NCBI GenBank assembly: GCA_964247055.1
Contig: OZ176050.1
Location: 1,674,001 to 1,738,000, forward strand
Reading direction: 5' to 3'
Length of the DNA stretch: 64,000 nucleotides
Source: Paragordius varius
Taxonomy: Eukaryota; Nematomorpha
Positions 36,717 through 50,461 of the stretch are shown here, piece after piece (positions within the stretch are counted from its first letter, which is position 1; every line of letters begins with the position of its first letter). The position numbers and the translations under genes were made by a program. The notes under the pieces are model-generated. The model ran no database searches. It saw only the letters and a program-made list of their open reading frames with translations, and was not told the DNA's origin.

Positions 36717-38323
36717 TAATGTATAAAACTAGTTGTATCAATAAATCGCATCAATACTCAAGTTAAACTTTGTCCTTAAAAATCGGATATTGGTCACCGG
36801 TGAACAAAACTATTTTTTATACATTCTCTTAGTAGGACTACATCAAAATATAGAGATAGTTTGGCAAAATCTTTCATATCCGATTTTTACAACGATACTT
36901 TAAAAATTATGGTATTAAACCTGTCGCATCAATACTCAAGTTAAACTTTGTCCTTCAAAATCGGATATTGGTCACCGGTGAACAAAACTATTTTTTATAC
37001 ATTCTCTTAGTAAGACTACATCAAAATTTAGAGATAGTTTGACAAACTATTTCATATCCGATTTATACAACGATATTTAAAAATTAATGTATAAAACTAG
37101 TCGTATCAATAAATCGCATCAATACTCAAGTTAAACTTTGTCCTTAAAAATCGGATATTGGTCACCGGTGAACAAAATTATTTTTTATACATTCTCTTAG
37201 TAGGACTACATCAAAATATAGAGATAGTTTGGCAAACTTTTTCATATCCGATTTTTACAACGATACTTTATAAATTAATGTATCAAACTAGTCGTATCAA
37301 TAAGTCGCATCAATACTCAAGTTAAACTTTGTCCTTAAAAATCGGATATTGGTCACCGATGAACAAAATTATTTTTTATACATTCTCTTAGTAGGACTAC
37401 ATCAAAATATAGAGATAGTTTGACAAACTCTTTCATATCCGATTTTTACAACGATACTTTAAAAATTAATGTATAAAACTAGTCGCATAAAACTCAAGTT
37501 AAACTTTGTCCTTAAAAATCGAATATTGGTCACCGGTGAACAAAATTATTTTTTATACATTCTCTTAGTAAGACTACATCAAAATATAGAGATAGTTTGA
37601 CAAACTCTTTCATATCCGATTTTTACAACGATACTTTAAAAATTAATGTACTCAAGTTAAATTTTGTCCTTAAAAATCGGATATTGGTCACCGGTGAACA
37701 AAATTATTTTTTATACATTCTCTTAGTAAGACTACATCAAAATATAAAGATAGTTTGACAAACTCTTTCATATCCGATTTTTACAACGATACTTTAAAAA
37801 TTAATGTATAAAAGTCGCATCAATACTCAAGTTAAACTTTGTCCTTAAAAATCGAATATTGTTCACCGGTGAACAAAATTATTTTTTATATATTCTCTTA
37901 GCAAGACTACATCAAAATATTGAGATAGTTTGACAAACTCTTTCATATCCGATTTTTACAACGATACTTTAAAAATTAATGTATAAAACTAGTCGCATAA
38001 AACTCAAGTTAAACTTTGTCCTTAAAAATCGAATATTGGTCACCGGTGAACAAAATTATTTTTTATACATTCTCTTAGTAAGACTACATCAAAATATAGA
38101 GATAGTTTGACAAACTCTTTCATATCCGATTTTTACAACGATACTTTAAAAATTAATGTGCTCAAGTTAAATTTTGTCCTTAAAAATCGGATATTGGTCA
38201 CCGGTGAACAAAATTATTTTTTATACATTCTCTTAGTAAAACTACATCAAAATATAAAGATAGTTTGACAAACTCTTTCATATCCGATTTTTACAACGAT
38301 ACTTTAAAAATTAATGTATAAAA
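36717..38323. repeat. Duplicated block R2x, copy b
   Basis: This is the second copy of 33139-34745. The match ends within a monomer where copy a has GTATAAAAGTCGC and copy b GTATAAAACTAGTCGC. Confidence 0.85.
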
Positions 38324-39170
38324 CTAGTCGCATCAATACTCAAGTTAAACTTTGTCCTTAAAAATCGGATATTGGTCACCGGTGAACAAAATTATTTTTT
38401 ATACATTCTCTTAGCAAGACTACATCAAAATATAGAGATAGTTTGACAAACTCTTTCATATCTGATTTTTACAACGATACTTTAAAAATTAATGTATAAA
38501 ACTAGTCGTATCAATAAATCGCATCAATACTCAAGTTAAACTTTGTCCTTAAAAATCGGATATTGGTCAACGGTGAACAAAATTATTTTTTATACATTCT
38601 CTTAGTAGGACTACATCAAAATATAGAGATAGTTTGGCAAACTCTTTCATATCCGATTTTTACAATGATACTTTAAAATATAATGTATAAAACTAGTCGC
38701 ATCAATACTCAAGTTAAACTTTGTCCTTAAAAATCGAATATTGGTCACCGGTGAACAAAATTATTTTTTAATTCTCTTAGCAAGACTACATCAAAATATA
38801 GAGATAGTTTGACAAACTCTTTCATATCCGATTTTTACAACGATACTTTAAAAATTAATGTATAAAACTAGTTGTATCAATAAATCGCATCAATACTCAA
38901 GTTAAACTTTGTCCTTAAAAATCGGATATTGGTCACCGGTGAACAAAACTATTTTTTATACATTCTCTTAGTAGGACTACATCAAAATATAGAGATAGTT
39001 TGGCAAAATCTTTCATATCCGATTTTTACAACGATACTTTAAAAATTATGGTATTAAACCTGTCGCATCAATACTCAAGTTAAACTTTGTCCTTAAAAAT
39101 CGGATATTGGTCACCGGTGAACAAAATTATTTTTTATACATTCTCTTAGCAAGACTACATCAAAATATAA

Positions 39171-40806
39171 TAGTTTCACAAACTCTTTCATATTCGATTT
39201 TTACAACGATACTTTATAAATTAATGTATTAAACTAGTCGCATCAATACTCAAATTAAACTTTGTCCTTAAAAATCGATATTGGTCACCGGTGAACAAAA
39301 TTATTTTTTATATATTCTCTTTGTAGGACTACATCAAAATATAGAGATAGTTTGGCAAACTCTTTCATATCCGATTTTTACAACGATACTTTAAAAATTA
39401 ATGTATAAAACTAGTCGCATCAATACTCATGTTAAACTTTGTCCTTAAAAATCGAATATTGGTCACCGGTGAACAAAATTATTTTTTATACATTCTCTTA
39501 GCAAGACTAGATCAAAATATAGAGATAGTTTGACAAACTCTTTCATATCTGATTTTTACAACGATACTTTAAAAATTAATGTGTTAAACTAGTTGCATCA
39601 ATACTCAAGTTAAATTTTGTCCTTAAAAATCGGATATTGGTCACCGGTGAACAAAATTATTTTTTATACATTCTCTTAGTAAGACTACATCAAAATATAA
39701 AGATAGTTTGACAAACTCTTTCATATCCGATTTTTACAACGATACTTTAAAAATTAATGTATAAAACTAGTCGCATCAATACTCAAGTTAAACTTTGTCC
39801 TTAAAAATCGGATATTGGTCACCGGTGAACAAAATTATTTTTTATACATTCTCTTAGCAAGACTACATCAAAATATAGAGATAGTTTGACAAACTCTTTC
39901 ATATCCGATTTTTACAACGATACTTTAAAAATTAATGTATAAAACTAGTCGTATCAATAAATCGCATCAATACTCAAGTTAAACTTTGTCCTTAAAAATC
40001 GGATATTGGTCACCGGTGAACAAAATTATTTTTTATACATTCTCTTAGTAGGACTACATCAAAATATAGAGATAGTTTGGCAAACTCTTTCATATCCGAT
40101 TTTTACAATGATACTTTAAAAATTAATGTATAAAACTAGTCGCATCAATACTCAAGTTAAACTTTGTCCTTAAAAATCGAATATTGGTCACCGGTGAACA
40201 AAATTATTTTTTATACATTCTCTTAGCAAGACTACATCAAAATATAGAGATAGTTTGCCAAACTCTTTCATATCCGATTTTTACAACGATACTTTAAAAA
40301 TTAATGTATAAAACTAGTTGTATCAATAAATCGCATCAATACTCAAGTTAAACTTTGTCCTTAAAAATCGGATATTGGTCACCGGTGAACAAAACTATTT
40401 TTTATACATTCTCTTAGTAGGACTACATCAAAATATAGAGATAGTTTGGCAAAATCTTTCATATCCGATTTTTACAACGATACTTTAAAAATTATGGTAT
40501 TAAACCTGTCGCATCAATACTCAAGTTAAACTTTGTCCTTCAAAATCGGATATTGGTCACCGGTGAACAAAACTATTTTTTATACATTCTCTTAGTAAGA
40601 CTACATCAAAATATAGAGATAGTTTGACAAACTATTTCATATCCGATTTTTACAACGATATTTAAAAATTAATGTATCAAACTAGTCGTATCAATAAATC
40701 GCATCAATACTCAAGTTAAACTTTGTCCTTAAAAATCGGATATTGGTCACCGGTGAACAAAATTATTTTTTATACATTCTCTTAGCAAGACTACATCAAA
40801 ATATAA
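39171..40806. repeat. 1,636-bp nonamer, copy 1
   Basis: There are nine monomers per unit; in the second copy the lengths are 177, 178, 178, 178, 191, 178, 191, 178 and 187. The unit opens with a monomer that follows AAAATATAATAG (three bases lost before P1) and carries CATATTCG. Later members include CTCATGTTAAAC, GACTAGATC with CATATCTG, GTTGTATC and ATTATGGTATT types. Copy 1 has the private TAGTTTCACAAAC at its start. Confidence 0.92.
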
Positions 40807-42442
40807 TAGTTTGACAAACTCTTTCATATTCGATTTTTACAACGATACTTTATAAATTAATGTATTAAACTAGTCGCATCAATACTCAAATTAAACTTTG
40901 TCCTTAAAAATCGATATTGGTCACCGGTGATCAAAATTATTTTTTATATATTCTCTTTGTAGGACTACATCAAAATATAGAGATAGTTTGGCAAACTCTT
41001 TCATATCCGATTTTTACAACGATACTTTAAAAATTAATGTATAAAACTAGTCGCATCAATACTCATGTTAAACTTTGTCCTTAAAAATCGAATATTGGTC
41101 ACCGGTGAACAAAATTATTTTTTATACATTCTCTTAGCAAGACTAGATCAAAATATAGAGATAGTTTGACAAACTCTTTCATATCTGATTTTTACAACGA
41201 TACTTTAAAAATTAATGTGTTAAACTAGTTGCATCAATACTCAAGTTAAATTTTGTCCTTAAAAATCGGATATTGGTCACCGGTGAACAAAATTATTTTT
41301 TATACATTCTCTTAGTAAGACTACATCAAAATATAAAGATAGTTTGACAAACTCTTTCATATCCGATTTTTACAACGATACTTTAAAAATTAATGTATAA
41401 AACTAGTCGCATCAATACTCAAGTTAAACTTTGTCCTTAAAAATCGGATATTGGTCACCGGTGAACAAAATTATTTTTTATACATTCTCTTAGCAAGACT
41501 ACATCAAAATATAGAGATAGTTTGACAAACTCTTTCATATCCGATTTTTACAACGATACTTTAAAAATTAATGTATAAAACTAGTCGTATCAATAAATCG
41601 CATCAATACTCAAGTTAAACTTTGTCCTTAAAAATCGGATATTGGTCACCGGTGAACAAAATTATTTTTTATACATTCTCTTAGTAGGACTACATCAAAA
41701 TATAGAGATAGTTTGGCAAACTCTTTCATATCCGATTTTTACAATGATACTTTAAAAATTAATGTATAAAACTAGTCGCATCAATACTCAAGTTAAACTT
41801 TGTCCTTAAAAATCGAATATTGGTCACCGGTGAACAAAATTATTTTTTATACATTCTCTTAGCAAGACTACATCAAAATATAGAGATAGTTTGCCAAACT
41901 CTTTCATATCCGATTTTTACAACGATACTTTAAAAATTAATGTATAAAACTAGTTGTATCAATAAATCGCATCAATACTCAAGTTAAACTTTGTCCTTAA
42001 AAATCGGATATTGGTCACCGGTGAACAAAACTATTTTTTATACATTCTCTTAGTAGGACTACATCAAAATATAGAGATAGTTTGGCAAAATCTTTCATAT
42101 CCGATTTTTACAACGATACTTTAAAAATTATGGTATTAAACCTGTCGCATCAATACTCAAGTTAAACTTTGTCCTTCAAAATCGGATATTGGTCACCGGT
42201 GAACAAAACTATTTTTTATACATTCTCTTAGTAAGACTACATCAAAATATAGAGATAGTTTGACAAACTATTTCATATCCGATTTTTACAACGATATTTA
42301 AAAATTAATGTATCAAACTAGTCGTATCAATAAATCGCATCAATACTCAAGTTAAACTTTGTCCTTAAAAATCGGATATTGGTCACCGGTGAACAAAATT
42401 ATTTTTTATACATTCTCTTAGCAAGACTACATCAAAATATAA
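40807..42442. repeat. 1,636-bp nonamer, copy 2
   Basis: The length and order are identical to copy 1. It has GGTGATCAAAATT at 40,926, shared with copy 3 and not with copy 1. It also contains the AGTTTGCCAAACT form of P1, shared with copy 1. Confidence 0.92.
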
Positions 42443-43903
42443 TAGTTTGACAAACTCTTTCATATTCGATTTTTACAACGATACTTTATAAATTAATGTA
42501 TTAAACTAGTCGCATCAATACTCAAATTAAACTTTGTCCTTAAAAATCGATATTGGTCACCGGTGATCAAAATTATTTTTTATATATTCTCTTTGTAGGA
42601 CTACATCAAAATATAGAGATAGTTTGGCAAACTCTTTCATATCCGATTTTTACAACGATACTTTAAAAATTAATGTATAAAACTAGTCGCATCAATACTC
42701 ATGTTAAACTTTGTCCTTAAAAATCGAATATTGGTCACCGGTGAACAAAATTATTTTTTATACATTCTCTTAGCAAGACTAGATCAAAATATAGAGATAG
42801 TTTGACAAACTCTTTCATATCTGATTTTTACAACGATACTTTAAAAATTAATGTGTTAAACTAGTTGCATCAATACTCAAGTTAAATTTTGTCCTTAAAA
42901 ATCGGATATTGGTCACCGGTGAACAAAATTATTTTTTATACATTCTCTTAGCAAGACTACATCAAAATATAGAGATAGTTTGACAAACTCTTTCATATCC
43001 GATTTTTACAACGATACTTTAAAAATTAATGTATAAAACTAGTCGTATCAATAAATCGCATCAATACTCAAGTTAAACTTTGTCCTTAAAATTCGGATAT
43101 TGGTCACCGGTGAACAAAATTATTTTTTATACATTCTCTTAGTAGGACTACATCAAAATATAGAGATAGTTTGGCAAACTCTTTCATATCCGATTTTTAC
43201 AATGATACTTTAAAAATTAATGTATAAAACTAGTCGCATCAATACTCAAGTTAAACTTTGTCCTTAAAAATCGAATATTGGTCACCGGTGAACAAAATTA
43301 TTTTTTATACATTCTCTTAGCAAGACTACATCAAAATATAGAGATAGTTTGACAAACTCTTTCATATCCGATTTTTACAACGATACTTTAAAAATTAATG
43401 TATAAAACTAGTTGTATCAATAAATCGCATCAATACTCAAGTTAAACTTTGTCCTAAAAAATCGGATATTGGTCACCGGTGAACAAAACTATTTTTTATA
43501 CATTCTCTTAGTAGGACTACATCAAAATATAGAGATAGTTTGGCAAAATCTTTCATATCCGATTTTTACAACGATACTTTAAAAATTATGGTATTAAACC
43601 TGTCGCATCAATACTCAAGTTAAACTTTGTCCTTCAAAATCGGATATTGGTCACCGGTGAACAAAACTATTTTTTATACATTCTCTTAGTAAGACTACAT
43701 CAAAATATAGAGATAGTTTGACAAACTATTTCATATCCGATTTTTACAACGATATTTAAAAATTAATGTATCAAACTAGTCGTATCAATAAATCGCATCA
43801 ATACTCAAGTTAAACTTTGTCCTTAAAAATCGGATATTGGTCACCGGTGAACAAAATTATTTTTTATACATTCTCTTAGTAGGACTACATCAAAATATAG
43901 AGA
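42443..43903. repeat. 1,636-bp nonamer, copy 3 (one monomer lost)
   Basis: This copy is 1,461 bp. It lacks one 178-bp member (the one that follows AAAATATAAAGATAG in copy 2), and its right border reads TATAGAGATAG where the other copies have TATAATAG. One monomer has been dropped cleanly at the repeat register. Confidence 0.88.
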
Positions 43904-45306
43904 TAGTTTGGCAAACTTTTTCATATCCGATTTTTACAACGATACTTTATAAATTAATGTATAAAACTAGTCGTATCAATAAGTCGCATCAATACTCAAG
44001 TTAAACTTTGTCCTTAAAAATCGGATATTGGTCACCGATGAACAAAATTATTTTTTAAACATTCTCTTAGTAGGACTACATCAAAATATAGAGATAGTTT
44101 GACAAACTCTTTCATATCCGATTTTTACAACGATACTTTAAAAATTAATGTATAAAACTAGTCGCATAAAACTCAAGTTAAACTTTGTCCTTAAAAATCG
44201 AATATTGGTCACCGGTGAACAAAATTATTTTTTATACATTCTCTTAGTAAGACTACATCAAAATATAGAGATAGTTTGACAAACTCTTTCATATCCGATT
44301 TTTACAACGATACTTTAAAAATTAATGTACTCAAGTTAAATTTTGTCCTTAAAAATCGGATATTGGTCACCGGTGAACAAAATTATTTTTTATACATTCT
44401 CTTAGTAAGACTACATCAAAATATAAAGATAGTTTGACAAACTCTTTCATATCCGATTTTTACAACGATACTTTAAAAATTAATGTATAAAAGTCGCATC
44501 AATACTCAAGTTAAACTTTGTCCTTAAATCGAATATTGTTCACCGGTGAACAAAATTATTTTTTATATATTCTCTTAGCAAGACTACATCAAAATATAGA
44601 GATAGTTTGACAAACTCTTTCATATCCGATTTTTACAACGATACTTTAAAAATTAATGTATAAAACTAGTCGCATAAAACTCAAGTTAAACTTTGTCCTT
44701 AAAAATCGAATATTGGTCACCGGTGAACAAAATTATTTTTTATACATTCTCTTAGTAAGACTACATCAAAATATAGAGATAGTTTGACAAACTCTTTCAT
44801 ATCCGATTTTTACAACGATACTTTAAAAATTAATGTGCTCAAGTTAAATTTTGTCCTTAAAAATCGGATATTGGTCACCGGTGAACAAAATTATTTTTTA
44901 TACATTCTCTTAGTAAGACTACATCAAAATATAAAGATAGTTTGACAAACTCTTTCATGTCCGATTTTTATTACGATACTTTAAAAATTAATGTATAAAA
45001 CTAGTCGCATCAATACTCAAGTTTAACTTTGTCCTTAAAAATCGGATATTGGTCACCGGTGAACAAAATTATTTTTTATACATTCTCTTAGCAAGACTAC
45101 ATCAAAATATAGAGATAGTTTGACAAACTCTTTCATATCCGATTTTTACAACGATACTTCAAAAATTAATGTATAAAACTAGTCGTATCAATAAATCGCA
45201 TCAATACTCAAGTTAAACTTTGTCCTTAAAAATCGGATATTGGTCACCGGTGAACAAAATTATTTTTTATACATTCTCTTAGTAGGACTACATCAAAATA
45301 TAGAGA
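43904..45306. repeat. 1,403-bp octamer, copy 1
   Basis: There are eight monomers: 191 (GGCAAACTTTTTC, CACCGATGAAC), 177 (GTCGCATAAAACTC), 158, 172 (GTATAAAAGTCGC plus CTTAAATCG), 177, 158 (GTGCTCAAG), 178 and about 191. The order after the head matches 33.6-34.7 kb, so this is a reshuffled relative of the R2x block. Confidence 0.9.
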
Positions 45307-46709
45307 TAGTATGGCAAACTTTTTCATAATCGATTTTTACAACGATACTTTATAAATTAATGTATAAAACTAGTCGTATCAATAAGTCGCATCAATACTC
45401 AAGTTAAACTTTGTCCTTAAAAATCGGATATTGGTCACCGATGAACAAAATTATTTTTTATACATTCTCTTAGTAGGACTACATCAAAATATAGAGATAG
45501 TTTGACAAACTCTTTCATATCCGATTTTTACAACGATACTTTAAAAATTAATGTATAAAACTAGTCGCATAAAACTCAAGTTAAACTTTGTCCTTAAAAA
45601 TCGAATATTGGTCACCGGTGAACAAAATTATTTTTTATACATTCTCTTAGTAAGACTACATCAAAATATAGAGATAGTTTGACAAACTCTTTCATATCCG
45701 ATTTTTACAACGATACTTTAAAAATTAATGTACTCAAGTTAAATTTTGTCCTTAAAAATCGGATATTGGTCACCGGTGAACAAAATCATTTTTTATACAT
45801 TCTCTTAGTAAGACTACATCAAAATATAAAGATAGTTTGACAAACTCTTTCATATCCGATTTTTACAACGATACTTTTAAAATTAATGTATAAAAGTCGC
45901 ATCAATACTCAAGTTAAACTTTGTCCTTAAATCGAATATTGTTCACCGGTGAACAAAATTATTTTTTATATATTCTCTTAGCAAGACTACATCAAAATAT
46001 AGAGATAGTTTGACAAACTCTTTCATATCCGATTTTTACAACGATACTTTAAAAATTAATGTATAAAACTAGTCGCATAAAACTCAAGTTAAACTTTGTC
46101 CTTAAAAATCGAATATTGGTCACCGGTGAACAAAATTATTTTTTATACATTCTCTTAGTAAGACTACATCAAAATATAGAGATAGTTTGACAAACTCTTT
46201 CATATCCGATTTTTACAACGATACTTTAAAAATTAATGTGCTCAAGTTAAATTTTGTCCTTGAAAATCGGATATTGGTCACCGGTGAACAAAATTATTTT
46301 TTATACATTCTCTTAGTAAGACTACATCAAAATATAAAGATAGTTTGACAAACTCTTTCATATCCGATTTTTACAACGATACTTTAAAAATTAATGTATA
46401 AAACTAGTCGCATCAATACTCAAGTTAAACTTTGTCCTTAAAAATCGGATATTGGTCACCGGTGAACAAAATTATTTTTTATACATTCTCTTAGCAAGAC
46501 TACATCAAAATATAGAGATAGTTTGACAAACTCTTTCATATCCGATTTTTACAACGATACTTTAAAAATTAATGTATAAAACTAGTCGTATCAATAAATC
46601 GCATCAATACTCAAGTTAAACTTTGTCCTTAAAAATCGGATATTGGTCACCGGTGAACAAAATTATTTTTTATACATTCTCTTAGTAGGACTACATCAAA
46701 ATATAGAGA
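45307..46709. repeat. 1,403-bp octamer, copy 2
   Basis: The length and order are the same as in copy 1. Its first monomer has the private changes AGTATGGCAAAC and CATAATCG, and one later monomer has AAAATCATTTTTT. Confidence 0.9.
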
Positions 46710-47135
46710 TAGTTTGGCAAACTTTTTCATATCCGATTTTTACAACGATACTTTATAAATTAATGTATAAAACTAGTCGTATCAATAAGTCGCATCAATA
46801 CTCAAGTTAAACTTTGTCCTTAAAAATCGGATATTGGTCACCGATGAACAAAATTATTTTTTATACATTCTCTTAGTAGGACTACATCAAAATATAGAGA
46901 TAGTTTGACAAACTCTTTCATATCCGATTTTTACAACGATACTTTAAAAATTAATGTATAAAACTAGTCGCATAAAACTCAAGTTAAACTTTGTCCTTAA
47001 AAATCGAATATTGGTCACCGGTGAACAAAATTATTTTTTATACATTCTCTTAGTAAGACTACATCAAAATATAGAGATAGTTTGACAAACTCTTTCATAT
47101 CCGATTTTTACAACGATACTTTAAAAATTAATGTA
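46710..47135. repeat. 1,403-bp octamer, partial copy 3
   Basis: The first two monomers (191 and 177) and the start of the third follow the octamer. The sequence then switches to a GTCGTATCAATAAATCG monomer where the earlier copies have the short deletion monomer. Confidence 0.87.
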
Positions 47136-47992
47136 TAAAACTAGTCGTATCAATAAATCGCATCAATACTCAAGTTAAACTTTGTCCTTAAAAATCGGAT
47201 ATTGGTCACCGGTGAACAAAATTATTTTTTATACATTCTCTTAGTAGGACTACATCAAAATATAGAGATAGTTTGGCAAACTCTTTCATATCCGATTTTT
47301 ACAATGATACTTTAAAATATAATGTATAAAACTAGTCGCATCAATACTCAAGTTAAACTTTGTCCTTAAAAATCGAATATTGGTCACCGGTGAACAAAAT
47401 TATTTTTTATACATTCTCTTAGCAAGACTACATCAAAATATAGAGATAGTTTGACAAACTCTTTCATATCCGATTTTTACAACGATACTTTAAAAATTAA
47501 TGTATAAAACTAGTTGTATCAATAAATCGCATCAATACTCAAGTTAAACTTTGTCCTTAAAAATCGGATATTGGTCACCGGTGAACAAAACTATTTTTTA
47601 TACATTCTCTTAGTAGGACTACATCAAAATATAGAGATAGTTTGGCAAAATCTTTCATATCCGATTTTTACAACGATACTTTAAAAATTATGGTATTAAA
47701 CCTGTCGCATCAATACTCAAGTTAAACTTTGTCCTTAAAAATCGGATATTGGTCACCGGTGAACAAAATTATTTTTTATACATTCTCTTAGCAAGACTAC
47801 ATATAAATATAGAGATAGTTTGACAAACTCTTTCATATTCGATTTTTACAACGATACTTTATAAATTAATGTATTAAACTAGTCGCATCAATACTCAAAT
47901 TAAACTTTGTCCTTAAAAATCGATATTGGTCACCGGTGAACAAAATTATTTTTTATATATTCTCTTTGTAGGACTACATCAAAATATAGAGA

Positions 47993-48510
47993 TAGTTTGG
48001 CAAACTCTTTCATATCCGATTTTTACAACGATACTTTAAAAATTAATGTATAAAACTAGTCGCATCAATACTCAAGTTAAACTTTGTCCTTAAAAATCGA
48101 ATATTGGTCACCGGTGAACAAAATTATTTTTTATACATTCTCTTAGCAAGACTAGATCAAAATATAGAGATAGTTTGACAAACTCTTTCATATCTGATTT
48201 TTACAACGATACTTTAAAAATTAATGTGTTAAACTAGTCGCATCAATACTCAAGTTAAACTTTGTCCTTAAAAATCGGATATTGGTCACCGGTGAACAAA
48301 ATTATTTTTTATACATTCTCTTAGCAAGACTACATCAAAATATAGAGATAGTTTGACAAACTCTTTCATATCCGATTTTTACAACGATACTTTAAAAATT
48401 AATGTGTTAAACTAGTTGCATCAATACTCAAGTTAAACTTTGTCCTTAAAAATCGGATATTGGTCACCGGTGAACAAAATTATTTTTTATACATTCTCTT
48501 AGCAAGACTA
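47993..48510. repeat. Long-range duplicated trimer, copy a
   Basis: This 518-bp stretch (GTATAAAAC, CATATCTG with GTGTTAAACTAGTCGC, and GTGTTAAACTAGTTGC monomers) matches 63208-63725, 15,215 bp away, in the same order and register. Confidence 0.8.
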
Positions 48511-49404
48511 CATCAAAATATAGAGATAGTTTGACAAACTCTTTCATATCCGATTTTTACAACGATACTTTAAAAATTAATGTATAAAACTAGTCGTATC
48601 AATAAATCGCATCAATACTCAAGTTAAACTTTGTCCTTAAAATCGGATATTGGTCACCGGTGAACAAAATTATTTTTTATACATTCTCTTAGTAGGACTA
48701 CATCAAAATATAGAGATAGTTTGGCAAACTCTTTCATATCCGATTTTTACAATGATACTTTAAAAATTAATGTATAAAACTAGTCGCATCAATACTCAAG
48801 TTAAACTTTGTCCTTAAAAATCGAATATTGGTCACCGGTGAACAAAATTATTTTTTATACATTCTCTTAGTAAGACTACATCAAAATATAGAGATAGTTT
48901 GACAAACTCTTTCATATCCGATTTTTACAACGATACTTTAAAAATTAATGTACTCAAGTTAAATTTTGTCCTTAAAAATGGGATATTGGTCACCGGTGAA
49001 CAAAATTATTTTTTATACATTCTCTTAGTAAGACTACATCAAAATATAGAGATAGTTTGACAAACTCTTTCATATCCGATTTTTACAACGATACTTTAAA
49101 AATTAATGTATAAAAGTCGCATCAATACTCAAGTTAAACTTTGTCCTTAAAAATCGAATATTGTTCACCGGTGAACAAAATTATTTTTTATATATTCTCT
49201 TAGCAAGACTACATCAAAATATAGAGATAGTTTGACAAACTCTTTCATATCCGATTTTTACAACGATACTTTAAAAATTAATGTATAAAACTAGTCGCAT
49301 AAAACTCAAGTTAAACTTTGTCCTTAAAAATCGAATATTGGTCACCGGTGAACAAAATTATTTTTTATACATTCTCTTAGCAAGACTACATCAAAATATA
49401 GAGA
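48349..49404. repeat. 1,056-bp hexamer, copy 1
   Basis: The six monomers are 178 (GTGTTAAACTAGTTGC), 191 (one base short here: CTTAAAATCGG), 178 (ACAATGATAC), 158 (AAATGGGATATT), 175 (perfect P2) and 177 (GTCGCATAAAACTC). Confidence 0.9.
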
Positions 49405-50461
49405 TAGTTTGACAAACTCTTTCATATCCGATTTTTACAACGATACTTTAAAAATTAATGTGTTAAACTAGTTGCATCAATACTCAAGTTAAACTTTGTC
49501 CTTAAAAATCGGATATTGGTCACCGGTGAACAAAATTATTTTTTATACATTCTCTTAGCAAGACTACATCAAAATATAGAGATAGTTTGACAAACTCTTT
49601 CATATCCGATTTTTACAACGATACTTTAAAAATTAATGTATAAAACTAGTCGTATCAATAAATCGCATCAATACTCAAGTTAAACTTTGTCCTTAAAAAT
49701 CGGATATTGGTCACCGGTGAACAAAATTATTTTTTATACATTCTCTTAGTAGGACTACATCAAAATATAGAGATAGTTTGGCAAACTCTTTCATATCCGA
49801 TTTTTACAATGATACTTTAAAAATTAATGTATAAAACTAGTCGCATCAATACTCAAGTTAAACTTTGTCCTTAAAAATCGAATATTGGTCACCGGTGAAC
49901 AAAATTATTTTTTATACATTCTCTTAGTAAGACTACATCAAAATATAGAGATAGTTTGACAAACTCTTTCATATCCGATTTTTACAACGATACTTTAAAA
50001 ATTAATGTACTCAAGTTAAATTTTGTCCTTAAAAATGGGATATTGGTCACCGGTGAACAAAATTATTTTTTATACATTCTCTTAGTAAGACTACATCAAA
50101 ATATAGAGATAGTTTGACAAACTCTTTCATATCCGATTTTTACAACGATACTTTAAAAATTAATGTATAAAAGTCGCATCAATACTCAAGTTAAACTTTG
50201 TCCTTAAAAATCGAATATTGTTCACCGGTGAACAAAATTATTTTTTATATATTCTCTTAGCAAGACTACATCAAAATATAGAGATAGTTTGACAAACTCT
50301 TTCATATCCGATTTTTACAACGATACTTTAAAAATTAATGTATAAAACTAGTCGCATAAAACTCAAGTTAAACTTTGTCCTTAAAAATCGAATATTGGTC
50401 ACCGGTGAACAAAATTATTTTTTATACATTCTCTTAGTAAGACTACATCAAAATATAGAGA
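49405..50461. repeat. 1,057-bp hexamer, copy 2
   Basis: The order is the same as in copy 1. The one-base greater length is explained by CTTAAAAATCGG in the second monomer, and the following monomer is a GTACTCAAG short type. Confidence 0.9.
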
